64,000 nucleotides of DNA, from NCBI GenBank assembly GCA_025093555.1, contig JAIWNF010000055.1, forward strand, positions 1-64,000, given 5' to 3'. The notes beneath the pieces were generated by a model. That model had not been told where the DNA came from, did no database searches, and worked only from the letters and a program-made list of their open reading frames with translations. The DNA is from Circinella umbellata (taxonomy: Eukaryota > Mucoromycota > Mucoromycetes > Mucorales > Lichtheimiaceae). This document shows, in pieces, positions 11,640 to 22,731 of the stretch (its first letter is position 1; every line of letters begins with the position of its first letter). The translations under genes were made by a program, and so were the position numbers.

Positions 11640-12241
11640 TGTGTATATGATTTCTTTTTTTGTTTTTTTGTTTTCCAAAAGTTTGTTATTCTTCTCTTTT
11701 TTTTTTTTTTTTTTGACACAAAGATAAAATAAATTGTTTCATTCCCTTTGCCCTGGTTTATAAATATGCGAAAATTAGGAGCGGAGATCCACCTACTCTT
11801 TTTTCTTTTTGGCTGACAAGAATTTTTAGTGCAAAAGATTCTTATAATTTGGAGTTAATATTGAGTATAATACTTTCAATGGGGGAAAATATGATATAAC
11901 TCTTTTTTTGAACATTTGTTTCTATTCAAAAAAGAAAAAGAAAAGAGAAACTTAATAGCTACACAAAAAAGGTCATTCATTCATTATTCTAAATAAACCC
12001 ATAGAAATTTGATCCATTTTATTATATCAAAGAAAAAAAAGAAAGAGAGAGGCGAGGTGCTATATAAAAAAAAACTCTTTATAACAAAAAAGTGAGGCGG
12101 ACCTGAATTTTTTTTCATTTACTCTTAAAAAAAAAAACGCGTTCTGCAAAATGAACGCGAATAATTCAAACGCGTAATAAAATAAAAAATAAAAACGTTT
12201 CCCTTTTGATTTTGTTATAAATCCCCCCCCCTTTCTCCCCA
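11640..12241. promoter_or_regulatory. divergent promoter SDHAF3 / ELG1
   Basis: 600 bp between two divergent starts, AT-rich. The ELG1-proximal third carries the ACGCGT boxes annotated separately. T-runs and a short C-run lie immediately before the ELG1 ATG. Confidence 0.6.
12137..12175 (+). promoter_or_regulatory. MCB (ACGCGT) cluster upstream of ELG1
   Basis: Two perfect ACGCGT palindromes (12137-12142 and 12170-12175) flank a near match ACGCGA (12155-12160), all 65-105 bases before the ELG1 ATG. ACGCGT is the MluI cell-cycle box bound by MBF (Mbp1/Swi6) at fungal replication genes. The sites are seen; regulation by MBF is inferred. Confidence 0.5.
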
Positions 12242-15200
12242 ATGGAAGAAAAAGACGAACGATCGACATCATCTCATAAACCATTTCATCCATTTTTTAA
12301 ACCGAGTACAGGACTGAAACGAGATCATGCCAATGGACCTGCATTAAGTTCTAATGATAATAATAATAATCAACCCAAGATCAAAATTAAAAAGTCGACT
12401 ACGTTATGGTTACCACCCAATTCTAATACCCACTTTTCAAAGACTACGACTTCTATGTCTGAAACACCGGACGATACTAATGAACAGGAAACAGAACCAA
12501 TAACAAAGAAATTAACATCAGCACCTTTACATCCTTTTTTTACCAAACGTTCTTCTCCAGCATCGAGTTCGAATCAACCATGGATAAAAAGTATAAAAGA
12601 AGAATCCAGTAGCAGTAACAGTAATAGTAGAGGAATCACTACTAGATCATCATCACTCAAAAAGACCATGGCAATAAAAAAAGAATCACCCACGTTGTCA
12701 CCAACACCCACAACAACTGTAAAACCAACACCGCATCCTCCACCTATTGTAAAACAACGTAATAAAAAAGAGGATAGAAACGAACCCTTGTGGCCTGACA
12801 AAACATTATTTGAAGGAGGTCACATTGGTATTTGTTCAAGACCTATCACTCCTTTCAATACTCTATCGACTCTATCCTCCACTGTCCTTTCACATCAAAA
12901 ATCCAGTCGTTCCTATATAAATGATTTGATTCGAAACAAATCAACGCATTATTTTACATCTTTCTCTAAAAAACCAAAAGAGCCAAAAAAACAACCTGTC
13001 ACTCATTATAAAACATACACCATGTCATCCACAGAAATCCAACATCTTGTAGAATCCATGTATCCATCCTGTAAAAAATCACCTGCCTGTCAAGCCTTAC
13101 TTGATCATTTATCAACAACTAAAAAATCACACCGTCGTCGTGTTCGTCACAAACAACAACCAATGACAAATAACATCCCATGGACTGAATTATATCGACC
13201 TCACAAAGTACAAGAATTATTGGGTAATCAAGACGATAATCTTTATTTAAGAGATTGGTTATATCAAATGAAAGTAGCTGCTCCTTCCACATTGGATGCA
13301 ATGGCAAACAAAGTTTCTTCCTCTTCTTCTTCAACAACAACAAAGAAAAAAAACAAAGGAAAATCAAAACGATTATTAGATCCATTTTTACAAGATCCTG
13401 TGGACGATGTCAATAAACGAAAAGAGGAAGACGAAGATGATGATTTTATACCTTCTGGGAGACGTGGACGACTCACTCCCAAAAAGAAAAAAGAACAAGA
13501 CATGTTGGCGATGCAATCCAATTTAATATTATTAGTAGGGGATTACGGAAGTGGTAAAACAGCGGCTGTGTATACAGCAGCTGAAGAAGCCGGATACCAA
13601 GTATTTGAAATTCATCCTGGTGTGAAACGTTCTGGAAAAGATTTATTTTCGTATGTGGGTGAAATGACGGAAAGTCATTTGGTAACATCCCATCCTCATC
13701 CCAATGAATGTAAAAAAAATAACAAGAAGAGAAAAATGGATCACAAGGATAATAATGATAATCAATTTATGCGTCAATTTGCGGCTACAACAATAACAGA
13801 TCCATCGGATTCTGATATCATTGATGTCGATGGGGATTCAATGGAAGTGGATATAGAACCAAAAAAAGAGGAAGCAACCCAACAAAGTTTGGTTTTATTA
13901 GAAGAAGTAGATGCATTATATGAAGATGATAAAGGATTTTGGTCATCTGTGATTGAATTAGCACAAAAAAGTAAAAGACCTATTGTATTGACTTGTAATG
14001 GTAAAGTTTTATTTGATTTTGTTTCTTTACGCCCTCATTTCCCCCCCCCTCATCCAATTATTATTATTATTATTATTATTATTATAATCCCCCTCCCTCT
14101 TCTTTTATGTTTATTATTAATTTTTTCTTGAGTGTAAAAATCACTTTGATATTGTTGTTGTTTTTCTTTTTTAGATCGAGACTTAATTCCAATGGATATG
14201 TTATTTTTACAAGGCATATTGAATTATCGATATCCAGATATTGAAGAATTAATGGCTTATTTACATTTGATTTGTTTCTCAGAAGGTTATCTTGTTCATC
14301 CTGTCGATCTTGCAGGTCTTATAGCAGCTACAAAAAATGATCTACGTCAATTAATTAATACTTTGGAATTGTGGTGTACTGAAAAAAAAGCAGATCAGTG
14401 TATCCATGACAATGATCCAAATGACCCCGATCATTTATTATTACTTTCAAAATGTTCTGATTTATTTGATCGATATACAACAGTAGCATCATCATTATCT
14501 ACGCCCATGAAAAATCATTTGGATGAAGAAGAAGAAGAAAGATTAATTCGTATTCAACAACCTCAATCTAATACTGGAATCGATCTTGTTCGTTTTCATG
14601 AGAAATGTATTGTTAATAATGATACATATCATCATTATCATTCTATGCATGAGAATCATACCAATAATATTGAAATTGATAATGAAGATAGTTTATTAAA
14701 TACAGTAAATCAATTGGAACAAGCATCATGGAAGGATGTATTAGAAGGTGCATTCATTAAACGAAATTATCAGGTGAGTTTTTTTTTTTTTTTAATGTGA
14801 GACAAAGCGGAAAGGAAAAAGAAAAATAAAGGGAGAAGTGTGTGTTTGAGGATAATTTGGGGGGGGGGGAGTTTTTGCCCAATTTTTTTTTTCTTTTTAA
14901 TTAACAAAAAGTAACCAAAACAAAACAAAAAAAAAAAAACTTGAGATTCAGCTGCATGAATGTGATGAATATGGTCCGTCTCAAGATCAATTACTTGGTT
15001 ACACGACAATGTGGAAATATCCAACGGATCTGGACCATTGGCGTTTAAATGAAGATATAAAATTTTATTATCAAGCAAAATCATATAAACAAATTAAAGA
15101 TGATGAATGGAGAAAAGCAATATTACCCACAGTATGGGAAGAATTGATAAAAGAACGGTAATAGTTGTTACTTTCTAAATCAAAAAAAAAAAAAAAAAAT

Positions 15201-15535
15201 GAGAATAATAATAATAATTTATATACATATATAATAGGATAATTGCAATGAATGAATATATGTATGCTGCGCAGGATTTAATTCCATTACGTACATATTA
15301 TCTGTCAGATAATTTAACAATGGCGGAATATATACCACATATTCGAGGGATGTGTCAAGATGATCAAGGTGTGGCAAGTCGTGGACGTACCCTGCGTACT
15401 CGGCGTAAAAGAAGATATTTGCCACTCACAGAAGAACAACGTCTTATTTTACTTGAAGATCCAATTTATCAGGATATAACAGATGATTGGTGTGAAAGAA
15501 CATTAGAATGGTCAAAGCGATTTAAAATACAATAA
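12242..15535 (+). CDS. ELG1: ELG1/ATAD5-type RFC-like PCNA unloader, large subunit
   Basis: Four exons with consistent phases (12242-14000, 14175-14773, 14952-15157, 15238-15535) encode 953 residues. The N-terminal 300 residues are disordered and basic, with two HPFF motifs (residues 16-19 and 97-100). The RFC-type AAA+ core follows: WTELYRPHKVQELLGN near residue 315, Walker A LVGDYGSGKTAAVYTAA, and after an acidic insert (DPSDSDIIDVDGD) the Walker B-like LVLLEEVDALYEDDKGFW and KRPIVLTCND. EVDxLxEDDKGFW is characteristic of Elg1/ATAD5 rather than Rfc1 or Ctf18. A helical C-terminal region includes DLRQLINTLELW. The complex with Rfc2-5 removes PCNA, particularly SUMO-PCNA, from DNA after replication. 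The promoter carries MCB boxes, which fits an S-phase gene. Confidence 0.92.
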
Positions 15536-16317
15536 TAATTTCTATTTATTTATATATTTTGTTTTGTTTTGTATCAATAAAAAAATCAACACTATTTATT
15601 ATCTTGGGACAACAAAGAGAGAGAGTGTGTGTGTGTGTGTCAGTAATTATTATTGTTGTTGTGAATTGTTTTCTTCTTTTACTATAAAAACAATATTTTC
15701 TTACCCCCTTTCTGAAATGATAATCCTTCCCCCCCCCTTTTTTCCTTTTTCTTCTGCAACTAAATATATATTCTAGCACTGCGTTTTTCTTCTTACACAT
15801 TTAGACTGTCAAATACTTTCTCTCTTTCTCCTCTTTTTTTTTTTTTATCTTTCTTTCTTTCTTTTTTGTTCTTTTTTCTGTATAGCTTTATATTATTTGA
15901 TTTTCAACAAACAAAAAAAAAACCGATCGTGTTCTTTTTTTTACAGATACCATTTTTGTACATTTCCAGCAATAGATATATAACGGTTGACTCTATTTTA
16001 AGGTGATTATTATCTTTACTCCCTTTCTCTCTCCCTTTCTTTCTTTCTTTCTTCTCTTCTCTTCTCTTCTCTTCTCTTCTCTTCTTTATATATTATAAAA
16101 GGTATTCTATACTGTGGGGGGAGGTAAATAAATACATATATAATTTTTAAATTATTATATCACTATAGCAAGCACCGTCGCTTAGCAACAACAACAACAA
16201 CAACAACACGTACTACGAAAAAAAAAAAAAACAAAGAACGTTAGGCTATTATACAAACACGAGAGAGAGAAAGAGAGAGAAAGAAAAAACAATAGTTTTT
16301 TAAAAACTGAGTCGACA
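15536..16317. other. intergenic: ELG1 3' end and LRG1 promoter
   Basis: No gene is seen. It contains a GTGTGT tract near 15625, C- and T-rich stretches, a (CTCTT) pentanucleotide microsatellite at about 16051-16085, ACAACA repeats and GAGAGA runs just before the LRG1 ATG, typical of the leaders here. Confidence 0.5.
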
Positions 16318-18490
16318 ATGGCGACATTTGCCGATGAAGTAGACATTACAACAGACGCTGCTAGTAGTGATACAAAAATGGCCATTGAAATAAAACCATT
16401 ATCATGTGATTCAACAACAACAACAACAACAACGAATAATTATACGAATGATAATAATATAACAACTTTGGATGAAATACCTGGAACAACCACTTGTCAA
16501 ATGGATTCTAATGAATATAGAACAAGTCAAAGATCAACACGTATGTGTCGCGCTTGTAAACAACCTTGTCTAAAAAATGATGACACGCTTGTAAGAGCTC
16601 TTGGTGAAACATATCATTATCATTGTTTTATATGTGAGGTAAAAAAAGAGCGATCTTTTTTTTTTTTTTTTTTTTCTATACTTTTAAATTTCTTTTTCTT
16701 CTCTTTCTTTCTTTCACTCTCCTGGGACCCATTATTGTTTGGGGGCGGTGGGAGAAGGGAGTGATGACTTTTTTTTTTAGGTCATGTAGTAATAAGAAAG
16801 AAAGAAAAAAAAAAGAGGGAGTAAAAAAAAAAAAAAAATTGGATGGTACGTAAAAAAGGAACAATCCTTTTTTAAGATATGTTTGGATGGAAGATCCAGA
16901 AAAGGTGAAAATAATAATAATAATAATGAATGATACGTATATATTCATCGTCTCTTGTCTATATTTGTATATGAAGGGGAGTATATATCCTTTTTTGGTT
17001 TTTAAACGAGAAAGCTTATTATAGACTCCATTTAAATTCAGGTATATACAAATTTGGAGTATATAAAAGAAGGAAGAGGTGTGGGAAGTGGTTGTTATGT
17101 ATAACTAATTATGAGGTAATGTGATTGTAACAAAGGATAAAAAAAAAGGGTAAAAAAGTGTGTGCGTTTAAGGAGGAAACAATGGAAACAAGAAGTGGGA
17201 GAGGGAGAGGGGAGGGAAGACAGTCAAGAAGTGTGTGTGTGTATGTGTGGGTTGTGTGGCAAGATTATATCATCCTGCTTAAAAAATTGAAAGGAGTATG
17301 TACATTATAAAAGGAAAAAGATATATAGAATATTTTCCTTGATGAGGAGTCATGTGTGTATTTATAAATAATCAATATCATATTTTCATCTCGAGAGACT
17401 CGCCCATGATTTTAACATGAGAGAAAGAAAGAAAGAAAGAAAGATTAGAACTTTATACCTCTTGGAATTGGGGAACGCTTTTTTTTTGGTCCGTGTGAAA
17501 TTATTAATGTGATATCTATTATCTATTTTATCAATATTATTAGGATTGTCACAAATTAGTTGCAAACAAGTTTTATGCAGTTGAAACGAATAGTAAACAA
17601 CAACAAGAACAAAATACTACTACTATGATTGTTTGTGAATATCATTATTATTCTCATCTTGGATTAATATGTCGACATTGTGATAAACCTATTCTTGGGC
17701 CTGTTCATATGGATTTACGTTTTCATCCCCACTGTTTACAATGTCCTGATTGTACAAGATTAGGTAAAGAACAAGGGGAACCTTGTTTTGAATATAATGA
17801 TCAAGCTTATTGTCGATATCATTTTTCTTTGTTAAGCGAAACCCATTGCATTGGTTGTGATCAAGCCATTCTTAAACAATTTGTGGAACATCCTATAAAT
17901 TATCCTGATAAAAAATGGCATCCAGAATGTTATATGATACAAAAGGTAAAAATCATTAGCTGAGAGTGGCTGGTAATCATATTTAACTTTTTGTTTTTTT
18001 GTTTATTATATTATAGTTTTGGAATATTCGATTATGTGAATCGTATTGCTATGGTAAAATAGTTTATCTTTTTTTTTTTTTTTTCTGTTACCCTTAAAAT
18101 ATTTGATTTGCATATCAAATGTATATGCATCTTCTCACACACACACACACTCTCTCTCTCCCTACCCCTTTATGTTTATGTATATATATAGAAGATTCAA
18201 AGTTAATGGATCCAAAACGTTTACAAGAAGTACAAAATTTGATTGAAAAAAAAATAAATCGAATATGGACAGATGTTTCGGCCTTTGAAGAATCTTCCGC
18301 GACTTGTATATCAGATATGTTACTTCATGTAGCAGCAGGTGCTTATATAGAAGGATTACGTATGGCCACACAATTTGTTACACATCTTGAAGTTTTGTTT
18401 TCCGCATTGGATTGGATCAACATGGTTTTAATCGACAAAGGGGAAGGTAAATTTTGTAAAACAACAACAACAACAACAAATAATTATATA

Positions 18491-18521
<31 letters not shown>

Positions 18522-21500
18522 ATTTTTTTTTGGGGAACGCCACACTCTAATACGTACTCACTTATTAAATCTAATTTGTCTTTTTATTTTATAACCAAAT
18601 CAAAACAAACACAAAATAGTTTTACAATGTGTGAATGAATCTAGAGCTGTATGTGATCAAATCATTCGTTTTTTTCATTTACTTGCGTATCAACAACATG
18701 ATGCAATGGAACATCAAAATCAAATTTGTGTGACACAAGAACTTTTGTCATTAGTAACTAGTATGGCCCAGAACTTAAAAACCCTGATTCGCATTGGTCT
18801 CACAGAAGCTTTACGATTGGTAAGAAATAGTGAAAATTAACAATTAAAGCTTAGTCCCGCTTTTTTTTTTTTTTTCGTACTATTCCATATTTTTGCATAT
18901 CCTTAAACCCTTTTTTATACTCACTGCAGAATTACTCTCTTATCTCACTCTTCTATATATATATATATATATAATTCTGGGTGTGTGGACTCCAAATTAT
19001 AAATTATTCTAGGAGAGTCAATACGAAATACAAGACGCAGTTTATCAATTTCTTTCCAATTTATTATTATTAGAAAAAAAACGAGTGTGGATGGCAGGTC
19101 GTTATTGGTTTAAAGAAGATCCATTTTTTCACGCTTCTTCTTCTTCTTGTTATTCTCAACAAGATATAATTTTAAATCAATGTCAACGATGTTTTCGATC
19201 TATTGATGATGAATGTTTTAAAAAAGGGGCATTACGTTGGCATACCTCGTGTTTTATATGCACTCGATGTCATCGACCACTTTCCAAGGAGTTACAAAGG
19301 GCACGTTTAAGTCAATCCTATCATCATCATCCATCATCACCTTCTAGTACGACTCTTATTACTACAACAATAGAAGAACAACAAATCGAGGAAGAAAAAA
19401 AATCAATGACTCAACAGCCATCTATGGTTTTATTATGTAACATTTGTTGTACTGATAAACGTCAACATTATTCACCTTCATCACCTACAATTACAAATAA
19501 TTCGGATCCTATTCATAATAATCAATCATTTGCTCATATCAGTCGTTTGGAACAGTATCTTGATCATGTTAAAACTGCATTAACACGACTTTATTCAGTA
19601 TCAACAACAAATAATAAAAGTAATAATATGTTAATAATTCCATCTTCGTCAGGTACGTTATTATTTATATTTATATATTTTTATTTTTTATAATATAAAT
19701 GATTGGTATTGACGTTTTTCCTTTTTTTTTCTTCACTTTCTACCTACTTTTTCGATTTCTTCTCTCCCCCCCTTTTTTTTTTGCTTTCTTTCTTTTTTCT
19801 TTTCTTTACTTTTTTCTCCTTCTTCTATTTTTTTTTTTTAAAAAAAATACAAAAAAAAATTCGAATAGTGAAAGGATCGGACGAAGATACCAAAAAAGTA
19901 ATGCTACATGGTTATGAAACCCAGATAAATACCGACCCAACTGAAAAACGGCAATCGACACTTTTACGTTTAATGAATCGAACCAATAGTACACGTCGAA
20001 GACAATCATTATTTGGTTCAGTTCATCTTACGAATGTAAAACGTGCTAAATCAACAAAAGATACTCATGATAATGATACGACAGAAATCTCAACCACGAC
20101 GAATCAATTTCCACCTACTATAAGACGAGTAACGAGTGTACATGAACCATCCACGAGTACAACAACATTGCCAACTCCTACAGCAACAACATCATCGTCA
20201 AGTCGACTCGGTAGTTTAAGGAGAGCACTTAGTACGAATCGAAGAGAACGTAGACCACTTTACAGTGTCTTTGATAGACACAATAATAATAATCATAAAC
20301 GAAATACGAATTCTAGTGTCACGACTGGAATTATTATTGAACATCCATCTTCTTCAACAAAGGAACAGCAATTACAAAAAAAAGCACAAAGAGCGTCTCT
20401 ATGTACATTAGATACTACTTTAGAAGGTATATCTACTTCCGTAGGACCCCCATCTCCTGATAGCAGTACCAACAACAATGACAGCAATACGACGAATGAT
20501 ATCCCATGTCAGCTTGTAAATGTAACAGCCGTTCAAGATACAATTATACGACACATGGCAATATTATATCTTGAATCAACTGTACAAAACCATTTCACCT
20601 TGGATCAACTTATTTCTATTGTTGAGACAAAAAGATCATCATTATGGTATCGACTTAAAGCACGCGTTGGAGTAACTCCTGCAACGCACATGAATAATAA
20701 TAATAGTAGCAATAACAACAACAACAATAATAATAATAACAAACAATTCGAAACAACAACAATACTTACGCCAAATCATCATAATAATAATAACAATAGT
20801 AGTAGTCGACCTCCATTAATTTTTAATAGTCAGCATCATCACTATAATAATAGTAAAAAGACATTTGGTATAGCATTAACTATTTTAGCAGCCAATGATA
20901 AAAACGCGGGTATAGTTCCTCAGTTTCCTACTTCATGCATAACAACAAGTAATAGTATGTTAGCACCCTATTTTACACCTACAGCATCCATCCCTTGTAT
21001 TGTACAAAACTGTATCTTGGCGCTTCTCAAAATGGGTAATATAACCAACATGCATATATTCTACATTAGTATGTCAAAATCAACTGACTTTCCCACCCCC
21101 CCGGTCATCCATCATTGTTTTTTTTTTATTATTTACATATATTAGATATGTCTCTCGAAGGCGTATTTCGTAAAAATGGAAATATTCGTGAATTGAATGA
21201 ATTATGTGATGCAATCAATCAAAACAACCAAAATACAAATTATCTCAATGAAACTCCTATTCAATTAGCTGCATTATTAAAACGGTATTTACGAGAATTA
21301 CCTGAACCATTATTGACATTTAAACTTTATAATTTACTGATAACATCTACAAGTAAATTATTATCCATATAAAAAAAAAGTTATTCCGGGGAGGAGAGAG
21401 AGAGAGAGAGGGGGGGGGAAATCTCATAATAGACATTTATATAATAATAATAATAATGCTAATGAATTTTTCTTTACTTTTTAATATAGAAGTAGAAACA

Positions 21501-21780
21501 GAAGATAAAGCTAAAATGATTCTTCATATGGCATGTTGTATGTTACCAAAAACGCATCGTGATACAATGCAATTATTATTTTTATTTTTAAGATGGGTTG
21601 CCACATTTCATGATACAAATAAAATGGATATTGGTAATTTAGCGCGTGTGATTGCCCCTACTATATTTTATTCACCTACTGCATCTAAAGAACTTGTTGA
21701 AGAGCGCCAACGTGGAGCAAGAGAAGAAATTCGTGTTGTTGAAATGTTGATTCGTTATCAAGAAGATTTCTGTAAGGTAA

Positions 21781-21818
<38 letters not shown>

Positions 21819-22106
21819 TTGTTTCTTTTCTGTATGATATGTATTATCAGCTTCATAATTAAAGAAAATAATCTCTATTTCTTATAGGTACCACCTAATT
21901 GGATTCCATATTTGTATGATTCAAGAGTAATAGATTGTTTCACAACCAATATATCAACCAGACATGCATTAAGGAGTTTGGAACAAATTATCCATTCAAC
22001 CACTTCTACACATGCTGATCCGTTAACGCCACCTACAAGTCCACAATCATGCGAATCTAGGCAACGAACAAATCGTCGATCATGGTTACTAGGACGACAA
22101 TTATAG
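16318..22106 (+). CDS. LRG1: LIM-domain RhoGAP, LRG1/RGA family
   Basis: Ten exons with matching phases: 16318-16638, 17544-17945, 18017-18053, 18192-18446, 18620-18819, 19013-19652, 19869-21035, 21146-21352, 21490-21776 and 21888-22106; 1244 residues. Two LIM domains open the protein (CRACKQPCLKNDD, then CRHCDKPILGPVHMD), with CIGCDQAILKQ continuing the Cys-rich run, followed by a helical region and a further LIM (CQRCFRSIDDECFKKG, CFICTRCHRPL). A long disordered Ser/Thr/Asn-rich segment with poly-Asn leads to the C-terminal RhoGAP: FGIALTILA, the arginine-finger region LEGVFRKNGNI, LAALLKRYLRELPEPLL, and NLARVIAPTIF. The order LIM-LIM-LIM-RhoGAP is that of yeast Lrg1, a GAP for Rho1 in cell-wall glucan synthesis and polarity. 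Intron 1 is 905 nt, long for this genome. Confidence 0.92.
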
Positions 22107-22731
22107 TATATATCTTAAAAATATATATATATTTATATTTACCTTTCTCCTCCTTTGTTCTTTCACTTTCTAACCGATGCACTTACGCCACTCACTTTTT
22201 TTTACAAACTCCTTTTTATATATATATATATATCATTACCATTATTATTTTTATTTTATGCAGACATATACCTTTTTATTAGTTGTACCAAAAAAAAACC
22301 ATAATAAAAAAAGAATCTTCATCCGATTCTTTTTTTTTTTAACCCCTCTCTTTCTCCATCCACCCCGCCCCCTTTACGTACTTTCACATCATGAAAAAAA
22401 AAAGAAAAATCTATATTCTATTTTCCTCCAATCCCTATTTTTTTTTTATACGTACTCCATGTAACATTTTACTTTCTTTTCTTATTATACTTTATTATTA
22501 CATATATATTTTATTTTGCTATTCTTATTCTTATTTCTATATATATATATATATATATTATTCATTCTGATTATTACGTTTATTAAATTTGATTTTCTAT
22601 TTTTTTTTCTATTTTCTATTTATTTTAACAACTAATTCAATAATCATTTGAATGAAATAAATAATCAAAAAAAGAAAGAAAAAAAAAAACCAAAAAGATT
22701 TATTATGGATACTATATATAACTTTTTTTCT
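22107..22731. other. convergent 3' region LRG1 / DNM1
   Basis: 625 bp between two convergent stop codons, with T-rich and ATATAT tracts. Nothing coding is supported; the + strand frames here are low-complexity. Confidence 0.6.

Noticed and set aside
19699..19868. ORF extension before exon 7 of the LIM-RhoGAP gene
   Set aside because: The Phe/Leu-rich stretch is intronic; the acceptor at 19867-19868 gives the right phase.
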